Source of the DNA: RGIG5612 sp045546255 | Lineage (GTDB): Bacteria; Bacillota; Clostridia; Lachnospirales; Lachnospiraceae | DNA: 64,000 nt | Assembly (NCBI GenBank): GCA_045546255.1 | Contig: JAZQCK010000071.1 | Location: forward strand, 3,543 to 67,542 | Direction of reading: 5' to 3' | Shown here: in pieces, positions 33,611-41,334 of the stretch | Layout: every line of letters begins with the position of its first letter | How positions within the stretch are numbered: position 1 is the first letter of the stretch | Position numbers and translations under genes: made by a program | Notes under the pieces: model-generated | Database searches by the model: none | Seen by the model: the letters and a program-made list of their open reading frames with translations, nothing else | Told to the model about the DNA's origin: nothing

Positions 33611-33954
33611 GTTTCTTTGTCCTTTCTTTTTTGATTTTTTGTTCCTGTACACTCTCCCGTGTGTGTCACGTTTTTCGCATAAAAAATTGGCATAGTAATA
33701 CAGCCAATTCTTTTATACTCCGCCGCATCCAACCGCTCGCAGGCATTTAGCCCCGCCTTCGGCGCTTTGAAAAAATCAAAACTGACCGGCTTCTTTTGTG
33801 TGCTGCATCCTTCGTGATCTCACGTTGTCTCCGCCTCTATTGACGGACCGTGGTGTACATCTGACGCCTCGCCGGATCCATCCGGCATTTGCTCCCTTTA
33901 AATTACCTGCTTGTTCTGCAGCAACTTTAAAGATCAGCGCTTTCGCGTCGCAGC
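33611..33954 (-). ncRNA. S10 operon leader RNA
   Basis: About 340 nt lie between the predicted transcription start and rpsJ, with no gene. The RNA has several GC-rich stems, for example GCCGGA-TGGA-TCCGGC (33871-33886) and a CGCC/GGCG stem near 33755, and ends in an intrinsic terminator about 70 nt before rpsJ. This layout fits a ribosomal-protein leader acting by attenuation. The effector is not identifiable from sequence alone. Confidence 0.6.
33681..33710 (-). terminator. Attenuator in the S10 leader
   Basis: On the minus strand AATTGGC (33709-33703), an 11-nt loop and GCCAATT (33691-33685) are followed by a T-run (33686-33681) upstream of rpsJ. It stands between the promoter and the first gene, so it must be read through for operon expression. 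Confidence 0.75.
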
Positions 33955-33960
33955 CTTGAT

Positions 33961-33989
33961 AGAATACTATATGTATTTATAAAATGCAA
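33961..33989 (-). promoter_or_regulatory. S10 operon promoter
   Basis: TTGCAT (33989-33984), a 17-nt spacer, and TATTCT (33966-33961) on the minus strand, with A/T-rich upstream sequence that could act as an UP element. Confidence 0.8.
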
Positions 33990-34025
33990 GAACTTTTTTA
34001 ACTTTTTTCAATTATATACAAACAA

Positions 34026-34075
34026 GGGGGGTAGCTTCGGCCGGGTTATGTTTGTCCGGCCGAATCTACACCCCC
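34026..34075. other. Strong hairpin between the S10 promoter and the LysR gene
   Basis: TTCGGCCGG (34036-34044) pairs with CCGGCCGAA (34056-34064), and outer GGGGGGTAG pairs with CTACACCCCC with one bulge. There is no T-run on either side. It separates two divergent promoters and may insulate them or be an inserted element. Confidence 0.6.
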
Positions 34076-34083
34076 ACGTTTGC

Positions 34084-34129
34084 ACTAATTGCATAAAAAT
34101 TTGCAAATTAGTAACTACAAGTTTACAAT
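34084..34129 (+). promoter_or_regulatory. LysR gene promoter with overlapping inverted repeat
   Basis: TTGCAA (34101-34106), a 17-nt spacer and TACAAT (34124-34129) form the promoter. An inverted repeat, ACTAATTGCA and TGCAAATTAGT (34084-34112), covers the -35. A LysR protein binding there would repress its own gene. Confidence 0.65.
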
Positions 34130-34161
34130 CATATTATCTTCTTTATATTAAGGGGGAGAAC

Positions 34162-35055
34162 ATGGAATTTCGAAGGATCGAATATTTTTTAGTATTGGCA
34201 GATAAACTGAACTATGCGAAGGCTGCGAAAGAGCTTTGCATTTCTTCCCAGGCGCTCACCAAACAGATCAACATTCTGGAGGAAGAACTTGGCACGAGAT
34301 TGTTTAACCGCACGACCCGCTCTGTAGAACTGACCGAAGACGGCATCATGTGCAAGAACCAGTTCCAAAACCTGAAAGCCCAGTACGACCTCACTCTGGC
34401 AGCTGTTGAAGAGGCAATTGCCAAAAAGCATAAGCATGTTCGGATCAGCTTCTTTGCTGCGCTTCCCCGAAATGAATTTATGAATCGCATCATTAATGCT
34501 CTGATTGCTGAATTTGATGACATTGATTTTGAAATCTCCACGAACAACATGGATGGCCTCCGGGATCAACTGAAAGACGGAGAGGTAGATCTGGTCTTCA
34601 CCAACGCACATGATTTTGAAGACTGGACCGGCTGCAGCCATATTGTTTTTAAAACGACTCCTGCCCAGATCGTGGTTTCCCCAAAACACCCCTGGGTAAA
34701 AGGCGGAAAAGCAGAAATCACGGAAGAGGATATGGCGCAGAATACGATCATCCTTTTGGCCAAGCACGGCCCATATGAATTCAACAGTTTTTATGGGAAA
34801 GTAAAAACAAAGGACCGCATCATGGTTCCGGATTTTGACACGATGCTGTTAGAGATGCAGAAAGGAAAAGGCTTTGCCGTATTCCCTATGGCATTCAATG
34901 ATATGCAGTACAGCCGCTTTGTCTATTATGATCTCCCGAAGGATGATGCTTTTAATTACCGGACGATGTGCAGCTATAAGCTTTCCAATAAAAACCCGGA
35001 TGTCAAAAAAATCTTTTCCTTTATTAAGAAGCATAAAGACCAATTCATATTCTGA
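34162..35055 (+). CDS. LysR family transcriptional regulator
   Basis: A 297-residue LysR-type regulator starting MEFRRIEYFLVLADKLNYAK, with AGGGGGAG before the ATG; the longer upstream frame runs through the promoter. The helix-turn-helix is at about 18-37 (AKAAKELCISSQALTKQINI) and the substrate-binding domain follows from about 90. Its downstream neighbour is convergent, so its targets are not obvious. The inverted repeat over its promoter suggests self-regulation. Confidence 0.92.
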   Translation: MEFRRIEYFLVLADKLNYAKAAKELCISSQALTKQINILEEELGTRLFNRTTRSVELTEDGIMCKNQFQNLKAQYDLTLAAVEEAIAKKHKHVRISFFAALPRNEFMNRIINALIAEFDDIDFEISTNNMDGLRDQLKDGEVDLVFTNAHDFEDWTGCSHIVFKTTPAQIVVSPKHPWVKGGKAEITEEDMAQNTIILLAKHGPYEFNSFYGKVKTKDRIMVPDFDTMLLEMQKGKGFAVFPMAFNDMQYSRFVYYDLPKDDAFNYRTMCSYKLSNKNPDVKKIFSFIKKHKDQFIF

Positions 35056-35094
35056 CGTTTAAGATTTCAGAATGAAACAGTGGTGAATAAAGAT

Positions 35095-35129
35095 AACGGC
35101 CGCCGCATGAATTCACATACGACAGCCGT
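35095..35129. terminator. Possible bidirectional terminator
   Basis: AACGGC (35095-35100) and GCCGTT (35124-35129) can pair between two convergent genes. The stem is short and T-rich sequence follows on both strands. Confidence 0.4.
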
Positions 35130-35155
35130 TTCTTAACTTGGTTCATGTACTATAA

Positions 35156-35452
35156 TTAGATACGAACACCGGTTACATCAAATGATCCCATTGCATTAGA
35201 GGATTTTCCGGTGACGGTATCACCATCGACAACACCTTCAAGGGTATTTGTCATTTCTCCAACATTGGTCTTGATCGTAATCTGATAAGAAAAGTTCTTT
35301 CCATCAAATTTGCCGTTATCTACCGGCGCGCTTGCACCATTACTGCCGTCTGTTCCGGTTCCAGTAAGAACGCCGTCAGCTACTGCAAACTCCATGATTG
35401 ACTTCATATCGCCCATGTAAGTGTGTACAGTAAATTCCCATTTTCCATCCAT
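35156..35452 (-). CDS. Small beta-rich protein downstream of a UroD-like gene
   Basis: A 98-residue protein with no signal peptide. Alternating short strands and Gly/Thr turns (DGVLTGTGTDGSN, GKFDGKNFSYQITIKT, VDGDTVTGKSSNAMGSF) suggest a small beta-barrel like those of lipocalin-type ligand binders. I do not recognise a named family. It follows the UroD-like gene by 48 nt in the same direction and has a good AGGAGG site, so the two are probably co-expressed. A ligand-binding partner is only a guess. Confidence 0.7.
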   Translation of the reverse strand: MDGKWEFTVHTYMGDMKSIMEFAVADGVLTGTGTDGSNGASAPVDNGKFDGKNFSYQITIKTNVGEMTNTLEGVVDGDTVTGKSSNAMGSFDVTGVRI

Positions 35453-35500
35453 AATAATTACCTCCTAAATAATTGATACGTTAATTATGTTATTTATTCT

Positions 35501-36499
35501 TTATGCTGTCCACTTGTTTGCTTTATTAAGTTCAGCATAATTACCATATTTTTTTCCTTCGTCATCAATGATGCCGTCAACGCCAGGAACAACGGAGAAC
35601 ATAACTGCAGAAGATGCCATCAATCCGCCGCCTCTTCCGAGATCATCAATCACTCGTCTGACTTCTGCACGGATTTCTTCTTCTGTACTGTCATCTCTGT
35701 CTGTCGCTTTTGGAGATACACAGCCAGCGAAGACGATCTTGTCACCATAGGTCTGCTTCAGCATATGAAGGTCATTGTTCGGCTGTACAGAATGCCAGCT
35801 GTCCATACCAATCTCAACAAAATCACCGACGATATCCGTAACATAGCCACAGCTATGATGCATATATTTCATTCCGAGATCATGGCAAGCCTCGATCATT
35901 CTGCGCTCCGGCTCTTTGTAGAACTGTCTCCACATTTCCGGAGACATAAACAGGGATTTCTCATTTCCCCAATCATCATGCATCATAACGAAGTCAATGT
36001 CCATGTACTCTTTCATTGGCTCAAACAGTGAGATTCTCCAGTCAGCATACGCATTTACAAAATCTGCATAAGCTTCTTCATCATCATATGGAGCCATCAA
36101 GCCATTGACGTGTCCCATCTCTGCACAGATTCTCTCGAACGCGCCAACGTTGCCAACATAATATCCCTGAAGTTCATCCTTCTTAGACCACATCATTTTG
36201 GTACGCTCGCCCATTGCTTTCCAGTCAAGCGTTCCTCTGTAATCCGGAAACTGCAGATAATCTTTCCATTCTGTAATATCATCAAAACGTTCTCCGCCCG
36301 GCTTAACATGTGTCATAAGCAGCGGGTTCTCTTTATCTAATTCCCACTCCAGGCCTGACCAGTCTGCACCATCCATGAACAAAGGTCTGTCATTGATTTC
36401 CGGAGTAATGATCATCTGGGCAGCGGTGTTGATCATCGGCACCCATTCCGGCTCTTCGTGGTTCCAGCAGATTTCCATATTCTCGCGTTCTGTTAACAT
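35501..36499 (-). CDS. Uroporphyrinogen decarboxylase-like (UroD/MtaA/CmuA superfamily) protein
   Basis: A 332-residue protein of the UroD-fold superfamily, which also holds corrinoid-dependent methyltransferases. HHSCGYVTDIV (about 214-224) matches the His-x-Cys zinc site of the MtaA/CmuA branch, and DFVMMHDDWGNEKSLFMSPEMW matches the core (part: MMHDDWG). No haem-synthesis or corrinoid-protein genes are nearby. A methyltransferase or demethylase role is therefore more likely than haem synthesis, but the substrate is unknown. The small beta-rich gene follows. Confidence 0.78.
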   Translation of the reverse strand: MLTERENMEICWNHEEPEWVPMINTAAQMIITPEINDRPLFMDGADWSGLEWELDKENPLLMTHVKPGGERFDDITEWKDYLQFPDYRGTLDWKAMGERTKMMWSKKDELQGYYVGNVGAFERICAEMGHVNGLMAPYDDEEAYADFVNAYADWRISLFEPMKEYMDIDFVMMHDDWGNEKSLFMSPEMWRQFYKEPERRMIEACHDLGMKYMHHSCGYVTDIVGDFVEIGMDSWHSVQPNNDLHMLKQTYGDKIVFAGCVSPKATDRDDSTEEEIRAEVRRVIDDLGRGGGLMASSAVMFSVVPGVDGIIDDEGKKYGNYAELNKANKWTA

Positions 36500-36564
36500 A
36501 TGATTCCTCCTCGTAAATCGTTTTACTACAATGAATTATGTTTTATACCTTTTTCTATGGCTAA

Positions 36565-36593
36565 AGTATACGATAGTAATCTGTCCGTGAGAA
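36565..36593 (-). promoter_or_regulatory. Possible promoter of the UroD-like gene
   Basis: TTCTCA, a 17-nt spacer and TATACT (36570-36565) on the minus strand, just after the terminator of the acetyltransferase gene. Confidence 0.5.
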
Positions 36594-36596
36594 TTC

Positions 36597-36637
36597 AAAA
36601 AAAATTGGGGATTATCAACTTGAAGTTGATAATCCCC
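36597..36637 (-). terminator. Terminator of the patB-maa unit
   Basis: A 31-base perfect palindrome with 15-base arms (GGGGATTATCAACTT) followed by AATTTTTTTT on the minus strand. Confidence 0.93.
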
Positions 36638-36696
36638 GGATATCTTCCTTTTCGATAGGAATTCTTTTCTACTGATTCTTCCAATTGAACTAAGTC

Positions 36697-37248
36697 CTAC
36701 AACTGCCGGATGATTTTTGCAGGATTTCCTGCCGCAATCACATTTGCGGGAATATCTTTTGTTACAACTGAACCGGCTCCGATAACAGAGTTATCTCCAA
36801 TCGTTACACCTGAAAGGATGGTGCATCCTCCGCCAAGCCAGACGTTTTTACCAAGCGTGATCGGCCTTCCATAGACATAGCCCTCATTTCTGCGTTCCGG
36901 ATCCAGCGGATGATTAACCGTATAGAGACCGCACATTGGGCCGATGAAACAATTGTCACCAATCGTGATCGGCGCTGCATCCAGAAAGACACAGTTATAA
37001 TTGATCAGTACGCTTTCTCCTGCGAAGATATTGTATCCGAAATCGCAGTAAAATGGCGGTTTCATGACAAGGTCTTTCCCGCATTCTGCAAACAGCTCGG
37101 ATACAAGCCGGTTGATCTCTGCCACATCATCAACGGGAATGGAATTCAGCTTTTGCGAAAGCTGCCTTGCCCTGAGTTTTGCATTTGATATTTCTTCATC
37201 GCGATTCCAAAACTCTTCACAGTTTTTTTGTTTTTCTTTTTCTGTCAT
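36697..37248 (-). CDS. Sugar O-acetyltransferase (maltose/galactoside type)
   Basis: A 183-residue left-handed beta-helix acetyltransferase. The N-terminal helical Mac domain (about 1-55) is followed by hexapeptide repeats, with FIGPMCGLYTVNHPLDPERR containing the catalytic His and GGGCTILSGVTIGDNSVIGAGSVV in the last coils (parts given). It acetylates sugars or glycosides from acetyl-CoA. Fifteen nucleotides after patB, so co-transcribed. Confidence 0.9.
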   Translation of the reverse strand: MTEKEKQKNCEEFWNRDEEISNAKLRARQLSQKLNSIPVDDVAEINRLVSELFAECGKDLVMKPPFYCDFGYNIFAGESVLINYNCVFLDAAPITIGDNCFIGPMCGLYTVNHPLDPERRNEGYVYGRPITLGKNVWLGGGCTILSGVTIGDNSVIGAGSVVTKDIPANVIAAGNPAKIIRQL

Positions 37249-37262
37249 TATTCAAAAGCTCC

Positions 37263-38465
37263 TCACCAAACAAATTCATTCAGACGATTAAAGGCTTCTT
37301 CAATACGGCTCTTTGGAGATGCCAGGTTCAATCGGATCGTGTATTCTCCTCCAAAGGGACGGCCATCCTGCCAGAGAACGCCGACTTCCATCCCCTTCTT
37401 TAAAAGATCATCCAGCGTTATCCCCTTCTCTTTGCAGTACCCCTCGCAGTCTAAAAAGAGCATATAGGTTCCTTCCGGTTTTTCCACAGAAACTCCGGTA
37501 ATCCTGCTCAGCTGCGAAAGTGCATAATTAACATTTTCTGACAGTACGTCAACAAGTTCATCCACCCATTCAGATCCTTCCTCGCTATAGGCTCCGATCA
37601 AAGCATACATGGACAGGACATTCAGGTGATTATAGCTGGTCTCATTTTCATAAGTTTCAATCTTCCTTTTCAGTTCCGGATTGTAGATCACGTGATAAGA
37701 GCCAATCAGCCCGGCAAGATTAAAGGTCTTAGACGGTGCATAAAGCTCAATGGTGTGTTCGTGAGCATATGGCGAGACAGAAGCAAATGGAATATGCTCG
37801 TTACCAAATAAAACCAAGTCAGACCATATCTCATCGCTGATAACGGTCACTCCGTATTTCTCGAAAAGCGCAGCAGCCGTTTCCAGTTCTTCCCTGCTCC
37901 AGACTCTGCCACTTGGGTTGTGCGGAGAACAGAAGACCCCCACTTTGATCTGTTCTTCACAGATCTTCTTTTCCATGTCTTCAAAGTCCATTCTCCAGAC
38001 GCCATTCGTATCTTTTATCAATTCACTTCCGATGATCTCATAATGATTATCTTTCAGAACATGTGTAAAGCCGATATATGCCGGTGTATGCAGAAGAACT
38101 TTTCCGCCTTCTGGAAGCAAAACCTTCATAGCACTGACAACACCACCAAGCAGACCGTTTTCGTATCCGATCTGCTCCTTGGTTATATCTGTAATCCCAT
38201 GTCTGCTTTTATGCCAGTTAATAATACTGTCATAATACTCATCCCGGATAGAAAAATAGCCAAATGAAGGATGGGCTAATCTTCCTGACACCTTGTCAGT
38301 AATACAGGCAGGAACTACAAAGTTCATGTCTGCAACCCACATCGGGATTCGGTCGAATCCAGCTTTCAATATTTTGTCGATTTCAAAACCATTCAGTGAA
38401 GGAATATCAACAGCTATCGCATCTTTCCCCTTTCGGTCCGGAACTGTAGTAAAATCATATTTCAT
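37263..38465 (-). CDS. patB: PatB/MalY-type PLP-dependent C-S lyase or aminotransferase
   Basis: A 400-residue fold-type I PLP enzyme. The internal-aldimine lysine is in YAPSKTFNLAGLIGSYHVI (about 230), and SPHNPSGRVW is the family turn. MalY/PatB proteins cleave C-S bonds of cystathionine-like substrates and may also transaminate. The start after AGAGG is clear. It has its own promoter and forms a unit with the acetyltransferase gene. The substrate is unproven. Confidence 0.85.
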   Translation of the reverse strand: MKYDFTTVPDRKGKDAIAVDIPSLNGFEIDKILKAGFDRIPMWVADMNFVVPACITDKVSGRLAHPSFGYFSIRDEYYDSIINWHKSRHGITDITKEQIGYENGLLGGVVSAMKVLLPEGGKVLLHTPAYIGFTHVLKDNHYEIIGSELIKDTNGVWRMDFEDMEKKICEEQIKVGVFCSPHNPSGRVWSREELETAAALFEKYGVTVISDEIWSDLVLFGNEHIPFASVSPYAHEHTIELYAPSKTFNLAGLIGSYHVIYNPELKRKIETYENETSYNHLNVLSMYALIGAYSEEGSEWVDELVDVLSENVNYALSQLSRITGVSVEKPEGTYMLFLDCEGYCKEKGITLDDLLKKGMEVGVLWQDGRPFGGEYTIRLNLASPKSRIEEAFNRLNEFVW

Positions 38466-38496
38466 TATGCGTAACCTCTTTTCGTTTATTGTCTAC

Positions 38497-38525
38497 ATTA
38501 TAGACCAGACGATGGACGATTGGAA
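38497..38525 (-). promoter_or_regulatory. patB promoter
   Basis: TTCCAA (38525-38520), a 17-nt spacer, and a perfect TATAAT (38502-38497) on the minus strand. Confidence 0.6.
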
Positions 38526-38548
38526 TCTGTCCATTTTCACTTTTATAC

Positions 38549-38584
38549 AAAAATGAGCGGCTGTGATTACTCACAGCCGCTCAT
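38549..38584 (-). terminator. Terminator of butyrate kinase 1
   Basis: A 13-bp perfect stem ATGAGCGGCTGTG / CACAGCCGCTCAT, loop 6 nt, with a T-run after it on the minus strand. Confidence 0.92.
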
Positions 38585-38614
38585 CCCCCTCTAATCAGCC
38601 TTATTCAAGAGTGA

Positions 38615-39730
38615 TCACTCACCCAAAAAATCTTTTACATTATATGTCAGTTCACCTGTGTAGGTCTTAAGCTCTTCTTCGCCATCAAGAACACGAGCAG
38701 CACCGTTTGCCATAGCTTCCATCTCGAATTCACCTGGGTATGCATAAACCGGAGCGATGAAGCTGCATGCTTCTGTGATCTTAGCAACCAGTTCTTCATT
38801 ATGAACCATTCCGCCGCCCATCAGGATCGCATCAACCTTTCCATGCATAGCTGCTGCCATGGCACCAATCTGTTTGATGCACTGATAGATCATCGTGTTC
38901 CATACAAGCTCGGCAAATTTATTTCCTTCTTTTGCCATATTGGAAACTTCTCTTGCGTCATTTGTACCAAGCAGGCTGATAAAACCACCGGTCTTTGTTG
39001 CAAGAGCTTTTGCAGCTTTCTTATCAAGTCCGTTGTCGAAAATATAATCCACAAGGTTTGCAACTGTAATACTTCCAGAACGGGTCGGAGTCATCGGGCC
39101 ATCACCACCAACAATATCATTTCCGTCGATCATTTTGCCCTTCTGATGAGCTGCGATGGATGTTCCGCCACCAATATGGCAAACAATATAGTTGCAGTCT
39201 TCATATTTCACGCCCATCTTCTTGGAATGAACAATTGCAGTTTCTTTCTGATTCAGCGCATGAACATGCATTGGCTTTAAAACGCCTTTGATACCTGTAA
39301 GTCTTGCTTCCGGAATTGCCTCATCTGTATCCGGCGGGTTAACTACAAATGCCGGGCATCCATATTCATCTGCAAAAGATTTTGCAATCTGCGGTCCTAA
39401 CTGAGCCGGATGCTGAACACCGTTTGCTCCGCGGACAGCGTGATCGAACAGAGTCTCATTGACTCCATAGACACCGCCTGCGCAGGACATCAGTCCGCCG
39501 CCACGTCCTACAACAGCGTCCAGATCTGTCAGATCAATATTCTGCTCTTTCAGCATATCTTTGATCATGTTGAAACGGAACTCTAACTGATCAGATACTT
39601 CTTTGAATTTTGCAAGATCTTCTGCTGCATGCTCTACATTTGCGGAAAACAGTTTTTCTTCTCCTCTAAAAACTGCAACCTTCGTAGAAGTTGAACCCGG
39701 GTTTACTGCTAAAACCTTATACTCACTCAT
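38615..39730 (-). CDS. buk: Butyrate kinase (paralogue 1)
   Basis: A 371-residue ASKHA-fold acyl kinase making ATP and a carboxylate from an acyl phosphate. The start is MSEYKVLAVNPGSTSTK. The Asn-containing phosphate loop NPGSTSTK is at 10-17, VVGRGGG carries the conserved Arg, TPTRSG the second Arg, and GTNDAREV the adenosine-loop Arg. It is the most typical of the three paralogues except that TPTRSG replaces the usual SPERSG. An earlier ATG gives a low-complexity N-terminus. No phosphotransbutyrylase gene is in the window. Confidence 0.92.
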   Translation of the reverse strand: MSEYKVLAVNPGSTSTKVAVFRGEEKLFSANVEHAAEDLAKFKEVSDQLEFRFNMIKDMLKEQNIDLTDLDAVVGRGGGLMSCAGGVYGVNETLFDHAVRGANGVQHPAQLGPQIAKSFADEYGCPAFVVNPPDTDEAIPEARLTGIKGVLKPMHVHALNQKETAIVHSKKMGVKYEDCNYIVCHIGGGTSIAAHQKGKMIDGNDIVGGDGPMTPTRSGSITVANLVDYIFDNGLDKKAAKALATKTGGFISLLGTNDAREVSNMAKEGNKFAELVWNTMIYQCIKQIGAMAAAMHGKVDAILMGGGMVHNEELVAKITEACSFIAPVYAYPGEFEMEAMANGAARVLDGEEELKTYTGELTYNVKDFLGE

Positions 39731-39816
39731 GGTTTTGTCATCCTCCATATTATTTGCTATTTTATATTTTCCTTCTCCAGCCATTGCCCTTGAAGCTCAA
39801 GCTGTCACTGAACTGT

Positions 39817-39822
39817 ATTATA
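39817..39822 (-). promoter_or_regulatory. Possible -10 of butyrate kinase 1
   Basis: TATAAT on the minus strand, about 87 nt before the ATG. The matching -35 is poor (TAGTTT-like), so this is tentative. Confidence 0.4.
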
Positions 39823-39880
39823 ATATGTACAATACAAAAAAACTACCAACAATCTTCGCCTTTATGTTTACAAAGTCTCA

Positions 39881-40801
39881 CTATAGATACATCATGACAA
39901 GATAAATGATCGGGATCGTGATAATGCAGAAAATGTTCATCATCGCACTCGCACTTGTCGCGGTTTCCGCGTCGGAATCGTATGCCACTGCAAACATACC
40001 GACGATCGCAGCAGTCGGCATTCCTACATACATCGTGATCACCTGAGTCATCATTCCATTTCCTAAAGCCAATCTTAAAATAAAGAAAGTAAGAATCGGA
40101 AGTATCAGCAGCTTAATTGCTGCGAGAATATAGAGCTTTTTATGCGAGAAGACAACTTTTAATGAGTTCGCTGCCGCAGTGCTTCCGATCACGACCATGG
40201 CTAAGGGTGACGTGATGCTTCCTACAAAACTGATCGGTTCTGTAACATACTCCGGGATCGGGATCTGCAGAAAGAAGATCACCATCGCAAGAAGCACACT
40301 GACAATTCCGGCATTGATCAAGGATTTCGGAGAAAAACGAAATCCGCTTTTGCTGTTTCGGGAAATCAGGAAAAAGCCGTAACTGTAGGCGATCAGATTC
40401 AGATGGATGTTTAAGAGCGCCATATAAAAAAGCCCCACTGGACCAAATAAAGATTCCGCCAAAGGCAGCCCCAGAAATCCAACATTACCAAAGATCACAG
40501 CAGCCTGATAAACTCCGCTGGCTGCGTTCGGAACTTTCAAGATCTTTACGACAATAAACGCGATGAGGGCGAGCGCAGCATAAACAGCAAAACCGATCCA
40601 GAGAAGCATCAATGCATTATGGATCTGGCTTCCGTCCATTGAGATAATGCTGATAAAAACCAGACAAGGGGAAGTCACGTGCACGATAAGCCCGGAAAGT
40701 CCTTTATTTACGGCATCATTCAGTATGTGAAGTTTATAGAGAAGAAAACCGACGGCCATTGCCACGACGATTTTGATCATGGTAATAATCAACGCGCTCA
40801 T
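39881..40801 (-). CDS. AEC family (auxin efflux carrier-like) permease
   Basis: A 306-residue membrane protein with about 10 predicted spans. The family halves are visible, with FGNVGFLGLPLAESLFG in the first crossover and GMPTAAIVGMFAVAY in the second. AEC carriers in bacteria export small organic acids such as malate or malonate-like anions. It has an extended -10 only 9 nt before the ATG and no Shine-Dalgarno sequence. It points toward buk1, 150 nt away, and could share its transcript. Confidence 0.85.
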   Translation of the reverse strand: MSALIITMIKIVVAMAVGFLLYKLHILNDAVNKGLSGLIVHVTSPCLVFISIISMDGSQIHNALMLLWIGFAVYAALALIAFIVVKILKVPNAASGVYQAAVIFGNVGFLGLPLAESLFGPVGLFYMALLNIHLNLIAYSYGFFLISRNSKSGFRFSPKSLINAGIVSVLLAMVIFFLQIPIPEYVTEPISFVGSITSPLAMVVIGSTAAANSLKVVFSHKKLYILAAIKLLILPILTFFILRLALGNGMMTQVITMYVGMPTAAIVGMFAVAYDSDAETATSASAMMNIFCIITIPIIYLVMMYL

Positions 40802-40810
40802 AACAGGAAA

Positions 40811-40819
40811 ATATTAGCA
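40811..40819 (-). promoter_or_regulatory. Extended -10 of the AEC gene, close to the ATG
   Basis: TGC TAATAT, then nine bases, then ATG, on the minus strand. No Shine-Dalgarno sequence. A second possible promoter (TTGTAA with TATATC 18 nt on) lies further upstream, so the start point is not certain. Confidence 0.4.
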
Positions 40820-40969
40820 TAAAAGCCCATAAAATGATATACAAATCCGCTCTTATCCTTTACAATACTAGCATGAATACGGCGTTGCTTTGACTGATGT
40901 ACGTGCATGTATGGAAAGCAAACACAACCCATAAACCTGCCGTTTTGGCAGACTAACAGGAGGATGAAC

Positions 40970-41260
40970 ATGACAGACAAATTTAATCCGGAGGATGTGC
41001 CTCAGATCACACTGGAATTCGAAGATGGGGAAGATATTCTTGTCGAACCGCTTTTCATCTTTGACTTTGAAGAGCAGGATTATATTGCTCTGATCCCGGT
41101 CGAAGAGGATAATGACGAGGTCTTCTTATATGTGTACAACGAATTCGATAACGGTGAGTTTGAATTCTTAGATATCGAAGATGATGCACAGTTCGACCGC
41201 GTTGCTGCCGAGTTCGAGCGCATCGTGGAAGAAGCAGAATCTCAGGAAGAAGAGCACTAA
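40970..41260 (+). CDS. DUF1292 family protein
   Basis: A 96-residue very acidic protein (pattern ITLEFEDGEDILVEPLFIF, EEQDYIALIPVEED) matching DUF1292, a YrzB-like family common in Firmicutes and of unknown function. The start is the second ATG, six bases after AGGAGG; the first ATG touches the ribosome site. A single-gene unit with a strong terminator. Confidence 0.88.
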   Translation: MTDKFNPEDVPQITLEFEDGEDILVEPLFIFDFEEQDYIALIPVEEDNDEVFLYVYNEFDNGEFEFLDIEDDAQFDRVAAEFERIVEEAESQEEEH

Positions 41261-41284
41261 GCGTTTTAGTTTGAACAAAACGAA

Positions 41285-41317
41285 GCGGCTATACCAGATG
41301 GTATAGCCGCTTTTTTT
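41285..41317 (+). terminator. Terminator of the DUF1292 gene
   Basis: An 11-bp perfect stem GCGGCTATACC / GGTATAGCCGC with a 4-nt loop, followed by seven T. It can also serve the convergent peptidase gene. Confidence 0.95.
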
Positions 41318-41334
41318 CAGGATTCTATTAAAGA

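Noticed and set aside
33720..33960. tRNA, SRP RNA or similar stable RNA in the S10 upstream region
   Set aside because: No cloverleaf, CCA end or SRP motif could be found. The stems fit a leader RNA better.
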